Positions 38,363-47,016 of a DNA stretch of 64,000 nt are shown here, one piece after another. Origin of the DNA: Blastococcus tunisiensis. Its GTDB lineage: Bacteria; Actinomycetota; Actinomycetes; Mycobacteriales; Geodermatophilaceae. The first letter of the stretch is position 1, and each line of letters starts with the position of its first letter. The stretch covers positions 218,816 through 282,815 of the forward strand of contig NZ_FOND01000001.1 in NCBI RefSeq assembly GCF_900112815.1, in the 5' to 3' direction. Below the pieces are notes generated by a model that worked only from the letters and a program-made list of their open reading frames with translations, made no database searches and was not told where the DNA came from. The position numbers and the translations under genes were made by a program.

Positions 38363-39427
38363 ATGCTGATCGCACAGCGCCCCACCCTCACCGAGGAGAC
38401 GATCACCGAGTCGCGTTCGCGGTTCGTCATCGAGCCCCTCGAGCCCGGGTTCGGCTACACCCTCGGCAACTCCCTGCGTCGCACCCTGCTGTCCTCGATC
38501 CCCGGCGCTGCTGTCACCAGCATCCGCATCGAGGGCACCCTGCACGAGTTCACCACCGTGCCGGGCGTCAAGGAGGACGTCACCGAGATCATCCTCAACC
38601 TCAAGGGCCTGGTCGTCAGCTCCGACTCCGACGAGCCGGTGACGATGTACCTGCGCAAGCAGGGCCCCGGCGAGGTCACCGCCGCCGACATCGCGCCCCC
38701 GGCCGGTGTCGAGGTGCACAACCCCGACCTGCACATCGCCACCCTCAACGGCAAGGGTCGTCTCGAGGTCGAGCTGGTCGTGGAGCGTGGCCGCGGCTAC
38801 GTCCCCGCGCCGCAGAACAAGCAGCCCGGCCAGGAGATCGGCCGCATCCCCGTCGACTCGATCTACTCGCCGGTCCTCAAGGTGACCTACGCCGTCGAGG
38901 CCACGCGTGTCGAGCAGCGCACCGACTTCGACCGCCTCGTGGTCGACGTCGAGACGAAGCCCTCCCTCGCCCCGCGCGACGCCATCGCCTCCGCCGGGTC
39001 GACCCTGGTGGAGCTGTTCGGCTTGCTGCGCGAGCTGAACGTCGACGCCGAGGGCATCGAGGTCGGGCCCAGCCCGGCCGAGGCCGCCGACATCGCGAAC
39101 TTCTCGATGCCGATCGAGGACATGGACCTCACCGTCCGGTCCTACAACTGCCTCAAGCGCGAGGGCGTGCACACCGTCGGCGAGCTCGTGACGCGCTCCG
39201 AGGCCGATCTGCTGGACATCCGGAACTTCGGGGCCAAGTCGATCGACGAGGTCAAGATGAAGCTGGCCGCCATGGGCCTCGCGCTCAAGGACAGCCCGCC
39301 CGGGTTCATCCCCTCCTCGATCGAGAGCTACGACGAGGGCTACGAGACCGACGCGTACCAGGGTTCGCCCGAGTACTCCGACGTCGAGTACAGCGAGACC
39401 TCCTTCCAGGAGACCGAGCAGCTCTGA
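38363..39427 (+). CDS. rpoA: DNA-directed RNA polymerase subunit alpha
   Basis: 354 residues. N-terminal assembly domain and C-terminal domain ([18 protein letters not shown]) that contacts UP elements and activators, plus a short acidic Tyr/Ser/Glu tail. AAGGAG upstream of the ATG. A tetraloop hairpin separates it from rplQ. Confidence 0.98.
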   Translation: MLIAQRPTLTEETITESRSRFVIEPLEPGFGYTLGNSLRRTLLSSIPGAAVTSIRIEGTLHEFTTVPGVKEDVTEIILNLKGLVVSSDSDEPVTMYLRKQGPGEVTAADIAPPAGVEVHNPDLHIATLNGKGRLEVELVVERGRGYVPAPQNKQPGQEIGRIPVDSIYSPVLKVTYAVEATRVEQRTDFDRLVVDVETKPSLAPRDAIASAGSTLVELFGLLRELNVDAEGIEVGPSPAEAADIANFSMPIEDMDLTVRSYNCLKREGVHTVGELVTRSEADLLDIRNFGAKSIDEVKMKLAAMGLALKDSPPGFIPSSIESYDEGYETDAYQGSPEYSDVEYSETSFQETEQL

Positions 39428-39435
39428 GCCGGTGG

Positions 39436-39467
39436 GGCCGGACGGCGGGGCGACCCGCCGTCCGGCC
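39436..39467 (+). other. intercistronic hairpin between rpoA and rplQ
   Basis: 14-bp perfect stem (39436-39449 with 39454-39467) closed by a GCGA tetraloop, 8 bases after rpoA. Its design matches the rpoB-rpoC hairpin (GAGA loop). It may tune rplQ expression or mark RNA processing. Confidence 0.6.
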
Positions 39468-39495
39468 TCCCCGTCCGGCCAGCGACACTGGACGA

Positions 39496-39543
39496 CAGCA
39501 CCACAGGACTTCAGCACCACAGGACGCAGCACCACCAAGGACG
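39496..39543 (+). repeat. three tandem CAGCACCACAGGAC-like units
   Basis: Units of 16, 15 and 17 bases in the leader just ahead of rplQ. CA-rich and unlikely to fold; similar CAGCACCAC patches occur in other leaders of this window. Confidence 0.6.
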
Positions 39544-39582
39544 CAGCCGGCACTCCCTCCGGCCGCCTGAGGAAGGACCGAC

Positions 39583-40317
39583 ATGCCCACCCCCACCAAG
39601 GGCCCCCGTCTCGGCGGGTCCCCCTCGCACGAGCGGCTGATGCTGGCCAACCTGGCCACCTCGCTGTTCGAGCACGGGCGGATCACGACCACCGAGACCA
39701 AGGCGAAGCGCCTGCGTCCCCTGGCCGAGAAGCTCGTGACCTTCGCCAAGCGCGGTGACCTGCACGCCCGCCGTCAGGTCATGACGACCATCCGGGACAA
39801 GGACGTCGTCCACACCCTCTTCGCCGAGATCGGCCCTCGCTACGAGAACCGTCCCGGCGGCTACACCCGGATCACCAAGGTCGGCCCCCGCAAGGGCGAC
39901 AACGCCCCCATGGCGGTCATCGAGCTGGTCGAGGCCCTGACCGTTGGTCAGCAGGCCGTCGGCGAGGCCGAGCGCGCCCGGGGTACCCGGTTCGCCTCCG
40001 GTGCCGGTGCGGCCGCCGCGTCCGGCGAGGTCACCGCGGACGCCACCGACTCGGCGGACTCCGCTGATTCGGCCGACTCGGCCGACAGCCCCGACGAGGT
40101 CGTCACCGACGTCTTCGTGCCCGACGGTGAGCGCCAGGACGACGGCGACGTCGACCGCGAGCCCACCGCCGAGAACGGCGTCGTGGTCGAGGGCGACAAC
40201 GTCTCCCCGGAGCTGGCCGACGCCGCGGCCGCGGAGATCAACGCCGCGGAGACCCAGGACGCCGCCACCGAGAGCGCCAACGCTCCCGGCGGGGACGCTG
40301 CGCCCGACCCCAAGTAA
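39583..40317 (+). CDS. rplQ: 50S ribosomal protein L17 with very long acidic tail
   Basis: 244 residues; the L17 core ends near residue 125. The remaining ~119 residues are low-complexity and acidic, including four DSA units in a row, then Asp/Glu/Ala-rich sequence. Mycobacterial L17 also has a tail but a shorter one. L17 sits near the tunnel exit. The tail stays open in frame to a stop directly before a terminator-like hairpin, so it is probably real. Confidence 0.95.
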   Translation: MPTPTKGPRLGGSPSHERLMLANLATSLFEHGRITTTETKAKRLRPLAEKLVTFAKRGDLHARRQVMTTIRDKDVVHTLFAEIGPRYENRPGGYTRITKVGPRKGDNAPMAVIELVEALTVGQQAVGEAERARGTRFASGAGAAAASGEVTADATDSADSADSADSADSPDEVVTDVFVPDGERQDDGDVDREPTAENGVVVEGDNVSPELADAAAAEINAAETQDAATESANAPGGDAAPDPK

Positions 40318-40341
40318 GACCCTGGATCACCTGCACGTCCC

Positions 40342-40379
40342 GGACGAGCCCGTCCCCCCGAGGGGGGACGGGCTCGTCC
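40342..40379 (+). terminator. alpha-operon terminator overlapping the start of truA
   Basis: Perfect 18-bp inverted repeat (40342-40359 with 40362-40379) with only two bases between the arms, 24 bases after rplQ, followed by GTCTTCG. The homology of truA begins right at its 3' edge. Confidence 0.8.
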
Positions 40380-41170
40380 GTCTTCGACTGGACGTCTCCT
40401 ACGACGGCACGGCGCTGCACGGCTGGGCGCGCCAGCCCGGGCAGCGCACCGTCCAGGGCGACCTCGAGCAGGCGCTGGCCATGGTGCTGCGGGTGCCCGT
40501 CGATCTCACCGTCGCCGGCCGGACCGACGCGGGCGTGCACGCCACCGGGCAGGTCGCGCACTGCGACGTCCCCCGGGCGGTGTGGGAGGAGCAGGGGCAG
40601 CGGCTGGTCCGCCGGCTGCGGGGGGTGCTGCCGGCCGACATCGCCGTCGTGGGCGTCGACGAGGTGCCTGCGGAGTTCGATGCCCGGTTCAGTGCCCTGG
40701 GCCGGCACTACGTCTACCGGCTGACCGACGACCCCGCCGGGCCCCCGCCGCTGCGCCGCGCCGACACCGTCGGCTGGCCTCGGACGCTCGACGACGGCGC
40801 CATGGTCCAGGCCGCGGGACTGCTGCTCGGCGAGCACGACTTCGCGGCGTTCTGCCGGCGCCGCGAGGGGGCCACCACCATCCGCACCCTGCTGGCCCTG
40901 GCCGTCGCCCGGGAGGGCCGGCTGATCACGGTGAGCGCGTCCGCCGACGCTTTCTGCCACTCGATGGTGCGCAGCCTCGTCGGTGCCCTGACCGCCGTCG
41001 GCGAGGGGCGCCGGCCACCGGAGTGGCCGGCCGCGCTGCTCTCCCGCACCGAGCGGTCCAGCGAGGTCCCGGTCGCCCCGGCCGGCGGGCTGACGCTGGT
41101 CCGGGTCGACTACCCGGTCGACGAGGAGCTGGCCGCCCGGGCGCTGGTCACGCGCGCCCGCCGCGCCTGA
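40376..41170 (+). CDS. truA: tRNA pseudouridine(38-40) synthase TruA (start unresolved)
   Basis: About 264 residues of clear TruA homology, with catalytic Asp in [15 protein letters not shown] and the Tyr-containing RHYVYRL. The coordinate given is where similarity starts ([12 protein letters not shown]). No in-frame ATG, GTG or TTG exists near; the nearest GTG is at about 40127 deep inside rplQ, and CTG codons occur at 40322, 40331 and 40388. Either a rare start is used or the annotated start must lie inside rplQ. TruA modifies positions 38-40 of the tRNA anticodon arm. Confidence 0.85.
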   Translation, partial: VRLRLDVSYDGTALHGWARQPGQRTVQGDLEQALAMVLRVPVDLTVAGRTDAGVHATGQVAHCDVPRAVWEEQGQRLVRRLRGVLPADIAVVGVDEVPAEFDARFSALGRHYVYRLTDDPAGPPPLRRADTVGWPRTLDDGAMVQAAGLLLGEHDFAAFCRRREGATTIRTLLALAVAREGRLITVSASADAFCHSMVRSLVGALTAVGEGRRPPEWPAALLSRTERSSEVPVAPAGGLTLVRVDYPVDEELAARALVTRARRA

Positions 41171-41237
41171 GGAACCGCCCCGCCGGCCCCACCGGCCCCC
41201 TGCGGGCTCCCCGCTGCGAGGGTGCGAGCTGCGGGGG

Positions 41238-41939
41238 TCAGGGGGTGTTCCCACCTGCGGCGGGGCCGTTCCCTCGTGCCACGTCGGCGACCGCCTCGTC
41301 GATCGTGGTGTCGCCGGCGACCAGCTCGAGCACGGCGCCGTCCGCGCCGGCGTCGAGGAGCGCGACCAGCACGGCGGCGACGTCGTCGCGCGGTACCCGG
41401 CCCATGTCCACCGATCGCTGGAGCGTCACCCGGCCCGTGCCGGCGTCGTCGGTCAGACCGCCCGGCCGCAGGACCGTCGTCCGCAGGGCCGACCGGCCGA
41501 GCAGGTCCTGCTCGGCCGCCAGCTTGGCCTGCAGGTAGGCGGTGAAGACGTCGTCCATGCCCTCCGGCCGCCGGCCTCCGGCCACCGAGTCGACACCCAT
41601 CGACGACACGAGCAGGTAGCGCTGCACCCCGGCGCGCTCGGCGGCGTCGGCGAGCAGGACGGCCGCGCCGCGGTCGACGGTGTCTTTGCGGTCCGGGCCG
41701 CTCCCCGGGCCGGCCCCGGCGGCGAACACCACCGCGTCCGCGGCGGCGAGGGCGCCGGCGACCTCGTCGACCGATGCCGACTCGAGGTCGAGCACGACGG
41801 GGTCTGCCCCGTCGGCACGCAGATCCGGCTCGTGGTCGGGGTTGCGGACGATGCCGAGGACGGTGTCCCCGCGGGCTGCCAGCAGCCGGGTGAGCCGACG
41901 GGCGATCTGCCCGTGGGCACCGGCGAGAACGATGCGCAT
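41238..41939 (-). CDS. NAD(P)-binding SDR-like protein (NmrA/atypical SDR)
   Basis: 233 residues with an N-terminal Rossmann motif (VLAGAHGQIARRL), SSMGVDS and a Tyr-x3-Lys motif (AYLQAK). It resembles atypical short-chain dehydrogenases that bind NAD(P) but may act as sensors or epimerase-like enzymes. TAGGGC ends 7 bases before the ATG, so it may be leaderless. Convergent with truA. Confidence 0.8.
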   Translation of the reverse strand: MRIVLAGAHGQIARRLTRLLAARGDTVLGIVRNPDHEPDLRADGADPVVLDLESASVDEVAGALAAADAVVFAAGAGPGSGPDRKDTVDRGAAVLLADAAERAGVQRYLLVSSMGVDSVAGGRRPEGMDDVFTAYLQAKLAAEQDLLGRSALRTTVLRPGGLTDDAGTGRVTLQRSVDMGRVPRDDVAAVLVALLDAGADGAVLELVAGDTTIDEAVADVARGNGPAAGGNTP

Positions 41940-41985
41940 GCCGACCGCCCTACCCCCGCGGCCGCCCCCGGTACACCGGCGGAGG

Positions 41986-42630
41986 TCAGCCGTAGCGGAC
42001 GTCGACCACGATCCGGCCCGGATCGGTCAGCGCGAAGGCCCGGAACGGCTGCTCCCCACCGTCGATGCCGATCAGGACCTCCTCGTACCCCTCGAAGAAG
42101 CCGGTGGTCCGGGCCTCGACGACCGGCCCCGGGCTCGTCCTGACCCGCGACGTCGACTGGCCGCCCGGGGCCGCCTGCGTCCGCACCTGCACCCGCAGGA
42201 ACGCGTCGCCGGCGATGTCGACCGGGCCACCGCCGGGACCGGACGGCTCGGAGTAGCCGACGGACCACTCCGGGACACCGCTGCCGCTCAGGTCGACGAC
42301 GAGGCGGGTGTAGCCGTCGCGGGTCGACAGCCGGAGGCCGTCGATGCGCATCGAGCCCGGCGGGTCGTCCGCCGCACCCGGCTGGGCGGCCCCGGAGTCG
42401 TCCGCGGTGTCCGCGGGGAACGAGCCGTCCTGCGGCAGCTGTTCATCGGTCGGTGCCGGTGCCGGTGCCGGTGCCGGCTCCGGCGGTGGGGCCGGACCGT
42501 CGCTGGGGGGCGGGGCGGACGTGGACGACGCCGGCCCACCGGGACTGGCGACCCCCGGCACCGCCTCCGTGCAGGCGGTGGCCAGCAGCAGGACGGCGGG
42601 AAGCAGGACGACGGCACGGCGACGACGCAT
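41986..42630 (-). CDS. lipoprotein with AMIN-like domain
   Basis: 214 residues from the ATG at 42630, with GAGAGGT ahead. Lipoprotein signal: RRRR start, hydrophobic stretch and LATAC with Cys at residue 20. Then a Pro/Ala-rich linker (PEPAPAPAPAP) and a beta-rich domain (TRLVVDLSG ... DPGRIVVDVRYG) resembling AMIN-type domains, which bind cell-wall components in other proteins. Exported and membrane-anchored; role unknown. Confidence 0.78.
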   Translation of the reverse strand: MRRRRAVVLLPAVLLLATACTEAVPGVASPGGPASSTSAPPPSDGPAPPPEPAPAPAPAPTDEQLPQDGSFPADTADDSGAAQPGAADDPPGSMRIDGLRLSTRDGYTRLVVDLSGSGVPEWSVGYSEPSGPGGGPVDIAGDAFLRVQVRTQAAPGGQSTSRVRTSPGPVVEARTTGFFEGYEEVLIGIDGGEQPFRAFALTDPGRIVVDVRYG

Positions 42631-42668
42631 CGGGACCTCTCGGTGCGGGACGACCGGACGGTATGCGG

Positions 42669-43322
42669 TCAGCGGGGGTCGTGGGGCGCCTGGAAGCGCG
42701 GCAGCACCGGGGGGGCGGGGCGGGGCGCCCGGGGGGCCAGGTGGCCGTCGGCGATCGCGCGTGCGCGGGCCAGGTCGGCCGGGGTGTCGCAGTCCAGCCA
42801 CGGCGGTGCCGCGCCGGCCGGGGCGTCGGGGCGCCAGCGTCGCACGGCGATCGACCCCAGCACCCGGCGCAGGGACGTCGGCCCCTGCACGCGGGCCGTC
42901 GCCGACCGGAGTGCCGCCGTCCGCCAGGCGCCGAGCAGGTACTGGTCGCGTCCGGTGTCGTCGACGACGAGCACGCCGTCGCCGGTGAGGCGTTCCCGGA
43001 GGCCCTCGACCAGGCCGGGGGTCAGGAAGGGGAGGTCTCCGGCCAGGACCACGACGACGTCGGTCTCGACGTCTGCGAGCCCCGCCCGGACGCCCGCGAC
43101 CGGCCCGCCGCCGGGGGGTTGCTCGCGCACCAGCACGACGTCCGGCGGAACCGGCTGCGGGGGCCCCACGACGATGCGCCGCTCGGCGTCCGCCGCTGCG
43201 TCGAGGACGGCGGCCAGGATCGGGCGGCCGCCGACCAGCAGCTGCGGTTTGGCCTGCCCGCCGAGCCGGGCCGCCCGGCCGCCGGCGAGGATCACGGCGC
43301 TGAACGGCGGCAGCGGGTCCAT
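42669..43322 (-). CDS. mobA: MobA-like nucleotidyltransferase
   Basis: 217 residues from ATG at 43322. The nucleotide-binding start ILAGGRAARLGGQAKPQLLVGG and VLAGDLPFL fit the MobA family, which attaches GMP (or CMP) to molybdopterin. Its neighbours fdhD, mog, moaC and moeA support a molybdenum-cofactor role. TACGGT ends 6 bases before the ATG, suggesting a leaderless transcript divergent from fdhD. The exact nucleotide used is not certain. Confidence 0.8.
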   Translation of the reverse strand: MDPLPPFSAVILAGGRAARLGGQAKPQLLVGGRPILAAVLDAAADAERRIVVGPPQPVPPDVVLVREQPPGGGPVAGVRAGLADVETDVVVVLAGDLPFLTPGLVEGLRERLTGDGVLVVDDTGRDQYLLGAWRTAALRSATARVQGPTSLRRVLGSIAVRRWRPDAPAGAAPPWLDCDTPADLARARAIADGHLAPRAPRPAPPVLPRFQAPHDPR

Positions 43323-43377
43323 GCCCGAACCGTAGGGCCGCTGCCCCGCCGCGCGGACGTGGGTACCGTCCTCGGCG
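43322..43377. promoter_or_regulatory. divergent, probably leaderless promoters of mobA-like gene and fdhD
   Basis: Only 54 bases separate the two starts. On the plus strand TACCGT (43364-43369) stands 7 bases before the fdhD GTG; on the minus strand TACGGT (43334-43329) stands 6 bases before the ATG at 43322. No ribosome sites are present. -35 elements are weak. Confidence 0.5.
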
Positions 43378-44207
43378 TGGGACGAGTCACCAGCCGGACG
43401 CCGGTCCTCCGCATCCGCGGAGCGCAACGCACCACCCGGGCCGACACCGTGGCCGCCGAGGAGCCGCTGGAGATCCGGCTGGCCGGCACGCCGCTGGCGG
43501 TCACGATGCGCACCCCGGGCGACGACTTCGACCTCGTGCACGGCTTCCTCGCCACGGAGGGCGTCATCGCGGGGCGGGACGACGTCGCCGGCCTGCGCTA
43601 CTGCGACTCCGTGGACGCCGACGGCCGCAACACCTACAACGTCGTCGACGTCGACCTCGCCCCCGGTGTGCCGATCCCCGACACCGGTCTGGAGCGCAAC
43701 TTCTACACGTCGAGCTCCTGCGGGGTCTGCGGCAAGGCCAGCATCGACGCCATCCGCACGAAGACCTCCTACGACGTCGCCGGGGATGTCGGTCGCGTGC
43801 CGCTGGAGGCGCTGCTGGCGCTGCCGGAGCGGCTGCGCGCCGAGCAGCAGGTGTTCGAGAAGACGGGCGGGCTGCACGCCGCGGGGCTGTTCACCTCCAC
43901 CGGGGAGCTGGTCGCGCTGCGCGAGGACGTCGGCCGGCACAACGCCGTCGACAAGGTCGTCGGCGACGCCGTCCGCGACGGGCGGCTGCCGCTGGCCGGG
44001 CACGTGCTCATGGTGAGCGGCCGGGCCAGCTTCGAGCTCACGCAGAAGGCGGCGATGGCGGGGATCCCGGTGCTGGCCGCGGTGTCCGCTCCCTCGTCGC
44101 TGGCCGTGGAGCTGGCCCGCGAGGTCGGCATCACGCTCGTCGGCTTCCTGCGCGGCGACGGCTGCAACGTCTACACCCACACCGAGCGGGTCGACCTGCC
44201 CGACTGA
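43377..44207 (+). CDS. fdhD: formate dehydrogenase accessory sulfurtransferase FdhD
   Basis: 276 residues from GTG at 43377. The mobile loop cysteines are C115 and C118 (SSSCGVCGKASID), which pass sulfur from a cysteine desulfurase to the molybdenum cofactor of formate dehydrogenase. C-terminal GDGCNVYTH is conserved too. No formate dehydrogenase gene is in the window. It is the only plus-strand gene in this block. Confidence 0.93.
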   Translation: MGRVTSRTPVLRIRGAQRTTRADTVAAEEPLEIRLAGTPLAVTMRTPGDDFDLVHGFLATEGVIAGRDDVAGLRYCDSVDADGRNTYNVVDVDLAPGVPIPDTGLERNFYTSSSCGVCGKASIDAIRTKTSYDVAGDVGRVPLEALLALPERLRAEQQVFEKTGGLHAAGLFTSTGELVALREDVGRHNAVDKVVGDAVRDGRLPLAGHVLMVSGRASFELTQKAAMAGIPVLAAVSAPSSLAVELAREVGITLVGFLRGDGCNVYTHTERVDLPD

Positions 44208-44213
44208 GCGCGG

Positions 44214-44732
44214 TCAGCGCGGGCCTACCGCGAGCCGCACGAGGACCCCGCTGTCCCAGCGCACGGGGTCGGGCAGGGCGTCCCTGCCGGCGGCCCCGCC
44301 GTCGAACCACTTCGGGCCGCGGGCCACCCGGCGCATCCGGAAGTCGCCCGGGACCGGAACGTAGGTCCGGGGGCCGTCCAGCCGCCAGACCTGGTCGACG
44401 ACGTCGACCGCGAGCACCGTGCCGTGCACCACGGGCACCTGGTCGGGCACCCCGCCGTGCACGTCCGCCAAGAGACGGCCGTGCGCCGGCGCCGGCCCCA
44501 GGCCACGCCAGTACGCGGCCAGGGGCCCGTGCCGCAGCACCCGGTCGCCGGGCTCGTTCCGCGCCTCCGCCGGCAGCGGATCGGACTGCCAGTCGACCTC
44601 CGTCCCGCCTGGTCCAGCCGCGTCGCCCAGCCAGACCAGCGGCCAGCCGACCTGATCACCCGGGCCCGGCGGATCCTCGCAGCACTCGATCTGCCAGTCG
44701 TCGAGGAAGACGGGTACCGCGAGGCCGGCCAC
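44214..44732 (-). CDS. conserved hypothetical protein (DUF6578-like)
   Basis: 172 residues from GTG, starting MAGLAVPVFLDDWQIECCED. The early DDWQxxCC motif and several Trp residues resemble an actinobacterial family I recall as DUF6578; no function is known. It ends back-to-back with fdhD and its start is only 8 bases from the end of mog, so it is probably the last gene of the moeA-moaC-mog operon. Confidence 0.7.
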   Translation of the reverse strand: MAGLAVPVFLDDWQIECCEDPPGPGDQVGWPLVWLGDAAGPGGTEVDWQSDPLPAEARNEPGDRVLRHGPLAAYWRGLGPAPAHGRLLADVHGGVPDQVPVVHGTVLAVDVVDQVWRLDGPRTYVPVPGDFRMRRVARGPKWFDGGAAGRDALPDPVRWDSGVLVRLAVGPR

Positions 44733-44740
44733 CGGATCGC

Positions 44741-45238
44741 TCAGTGGTCGCCGCCGCGGAGCTGGCTGACCACGTGGGGGAGCAGCGGCCCCAGCACGGC
44801 GAGCGCATCCTTCACCCCGCCGGTCGAACCGGGCAGGTTGACGATCAGGGTGCGACCGGCGGTCCCGGCGACGCCGCGGGAGAGCACCGCCGTCGGGACG
44901 CCGTTGTCGGCCCCGTAGCGGCGGACGGCGTCGGCGATCCCCGGCGCCTCGCGCTCCAGCACCGCCCGGGTCGCCTCGGGGGTCACGTCGGTGGGCGACA
45001 GCCCGGTGCCCCCCGTGGTCAGGACCACGTCGAACTCCGCATCCACCGCGTTGCGCAGCACGGCCTCGAGCTCGGCGACGTCGTCGGGCCGCACGTGCGG
45101 GCCCTCCACGTCGAAGCCGAGCCGTGCCAGGCCTTCGGCGAGGGCCTTCCCGCTGCGATCGTCGTAGACGCCGGCGGCCGCGCGATTGGAGGCGGTGAGC
45201 ACCATCGCCCGGGCGTCGGCCGGCAGCTCGGCGCTCAC
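44741..45238 (-). CDS. mog: molybdopterin adenylyltransferase (Mog/MoaB family)
   Basis: 165 residues from GTG overlapping the moaC stop (GTGA). Signature TTGGTGLSPTDVTPEAT and the NLPGSTGGVKDAL segment. It adenylylates molybdopterin before MoeA inserts molybdate. The overlap with moaC and position behind moeA define a three-gene cofactor operon. Confidence 0.9.
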   Translation of the reverse strand: MSAELPADARAMVLTASNRAAAGVYDDRSGKALAEGLARLGFDVEGPHVRPDDVAELEAVLRNAVDAEFDVVLTTGGTGLSPTDVTPEATRAVLEREAPGIADAVRRYGADNGVPTAVLSRGVAGTAGRTLIVNLPGSTGGVKDALAVLGPLLPHVVSQLRGGDH

Positions 45239-45708
45239 CGGGTCCACTCCCCGCTCTTGCCGCCGGACTTCCGCAGCAGCCGGACGTCGGTGATCGCCGC
45301 CCGCGGGTCGACCGCCTTCACCATGTCGATCATCGTGAGGCCGGCGACGGCGACGGCGGTCAGCGCCTCCATCTCCACCCCGGTCCGGTCGGCGGTCCGG
45401 GCCGTGGCGGTGATCTCCACCGCCTCGTCGGCCACCTCGATGTCGACGGTGACGCCGTGCAGCGCGATCGGGTGGCACAGCGGCACGAGGTCCGGTGTCC
45501 GCTTGGCCCCGGCGATGCCGGCGATGCGGGCGACCGCCACGGCGTCGCCCTTGGGCACCCCCCGGCCGCGAAGGAGGTCGACCACCTCGGGGCTGACCAG
45601 GACGCGGCCGGCGGCGGTCGCCTCGCGTGCGGTGACCTGCTTGGCGCTGACGTCGACCATCCGGGCCGCCCCGGACTCGTCGACGTGGGTGAGCCGCGCG
45701 TCCGTCAT
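45235..45708 (-). CDS. moaC: cyclic pyranopterin monophosphate synthase MoaC
   Basis: 157 residues from ATG at 45708. Conserved LCHPIALHGV and the helix TGVEMEALTAVAVAGLTMID with the catalytic Lys following are present. MoaC completes the first step of molybdopterin synthesis with MoaA; moaA is not in the window. The large open frame extending far upstream is spurious. Confidence 0.95.
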   Translation of the reverse strand: MTDARLTHVDESGAARMVDVSAKQVTAREATAAGRVLVSPEVVDLLRGRGVPKGDAVAVARIAGIAGAKRTPDLVPLCHPIALHGVTVDIEVADEAVEITATARTADRTGVEMEALTAVAVAGLTMIDMVKAVDPRAAITDVRLLRKSGGKSGEWTR

Positions 45709-45755
45709 CGCTGTGCCCTCTCGTCCACCGTGTTCCTCCTGTTCGGCCGTGCGCC

Positions 45756-46958
45756 TCACTGCAGTGCTCCTTCGATCAGCACGACGTCGACCTCGGCGCC
45801 GGCGGGGAGGTCGGTGACGTCCTGCGGGACGACGACCAGGCAGTTGGCGCGGGCCAGGTGCGCCACCAGGTGCGAGCCGGGGCCCCCGACCTGGGAGACC
45901 TGCCCGGCGTCGAACCGGCCGCGGAGGAACTGCCGCCGGCCGGCGGGGGAGCGCAACGGCCCGGTCAGCCGCGCCGGGACGCGCAGCCGGTCCGGATCGG
46001 CGTGGCCCATGGCCCGCCGCAGGGCCGGGCGGACGAACACCTCGAAGGAGACGAACGCGCTGACCGGGTTGCCCGGCAGCGTCACCACGGGCACGCCGTC
46101 CACGGTGCCGGCGCCCTGCGGGCCGCCCGGCTGCATGGGCACCTTCACGAAGTCCACCGTGCCCAGCGTGCCGAACGCGTCCTTGACCACCTCGTAGGCG
46201 CCCGCGCTCACCCCTCCGCTGGTGATCAGCAGGTCGGCGCCGGCCAGCTCCGCCCGGACGGTTGCCAGGAACTGCTCGACGTCGTCGGGGACGAAGTGCA
46301 GTCGCCGCGCGATTCCGCCGGCGTCCTCCACGGCGGCGACGAGCAGCCGGGAGTTGGACTCGTAGATCTGGCCGGGGAGCAGCGGCTGCCCGGGTGCGAC
46401 GAGCTCGCTGCCGGTCGACAGGACCAGGACGTGCGGCCGCCGGCGCACCGGGAGCGTGGTCACGCCGACGGCCGCGGCCAGGCCCAGTTGCGCGGCGCCG
46501 AGGGGGCTGCCGGCCCGGAGGGCGACGACTCCCTCGGCGATGTCCTCCCCGGCCGCGCGCAGATGGCTGCCGGCAGGGGGTGCGTCCCGGATCTCGACGA
46601 CGGTGGTGCCGCCGTCGGTGAGCTCGACCGGGACGACCACGTCGGCGCCCGGGGGGAGCGGGGCCCCGGTCATGATCCGCTGCACGGTCCCCGGCGCCAG
46701 CGCGACGACGTCGGTGCGGCCGGCCGGGATGTCGTCGGCGACGGGCAGGCTCACCGGGGTGCGCGAGACCTCCGTCCACCGCGCCGCGTAGCCGTCCATC
46801 GCGGAGTTGTCGAAACCGGGCAGCGCGACCGCGGCGGCGACGTCCCGGGCGAGCACCCGGCCGTGCGCCGAGGCGAGGTCCACGGCCTCCTCGGGCAGCG
46901 GTGGCAGGAGTGCGGCGACGGCTGCCTGGTGTTCCTCGACGGTGCGCACGGGGAACAT
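45756..46958 (-). CDS. moeA: molybdopterin molybdotransferase MoeA
   Basis: 400 residues. FDNSAMDGYA near residue 50 and TSGGVSAGAYEVVKD further on are typical. It ligates molybdate to adenylylated molybdopterin. First gene of the minus-strand moeA-moaC-mog set, with 47 bases to moaC. Divergent from the PfkB gene. Confidence 0.95.
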   Translation of the reverse strand: MFPVRTVEEHQAAVAALLPPLPEEAVDLASAHGRVLARDVAAAVALPGFDNSAMDGYAARWTEVSRTPVSLPVADDIPAGRTDVVALAPGTVQRIMTGAPLPPGADVVVPVELTDGGTTVVEIRDAPPAGSHLRAAGEDIAEGVVALRAGSPLGAAQLGLAAAVGVTTLPVRRRPHVLVLSTGSELVAPGQPLLPGQIYESNSRLLVAAVEDAGGIARRLHFVPDDVEQFLATVRAELAGADLLITSGGVSAGAYEVVKDAFGTLGTVDFVKVPMQPGGPQGAGTVDGVPVVTLPGNPVSAFVSFEVFVRPALRRAMGHADPDRLRVPARLTGPLRSPAGRRQFLRGRFDAGQVSQVGGPGSHLVAHLARANCLVVVPQDVTDLPAGAEVDVVLIEGALQ

Positions 46959-47016
46959 CCTGTCCGATCCACCCCCGGCCGTCCCTCGGAGGCGGTGCCG
47001 CCCGGAAGGAGCCCGC

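Noticed and set aside
39496-39543. CRISPR-like array in the rplQ leader
   Set aside because: Units of 15-17 bases are adjacent with no spacers and no cas genes nearby.
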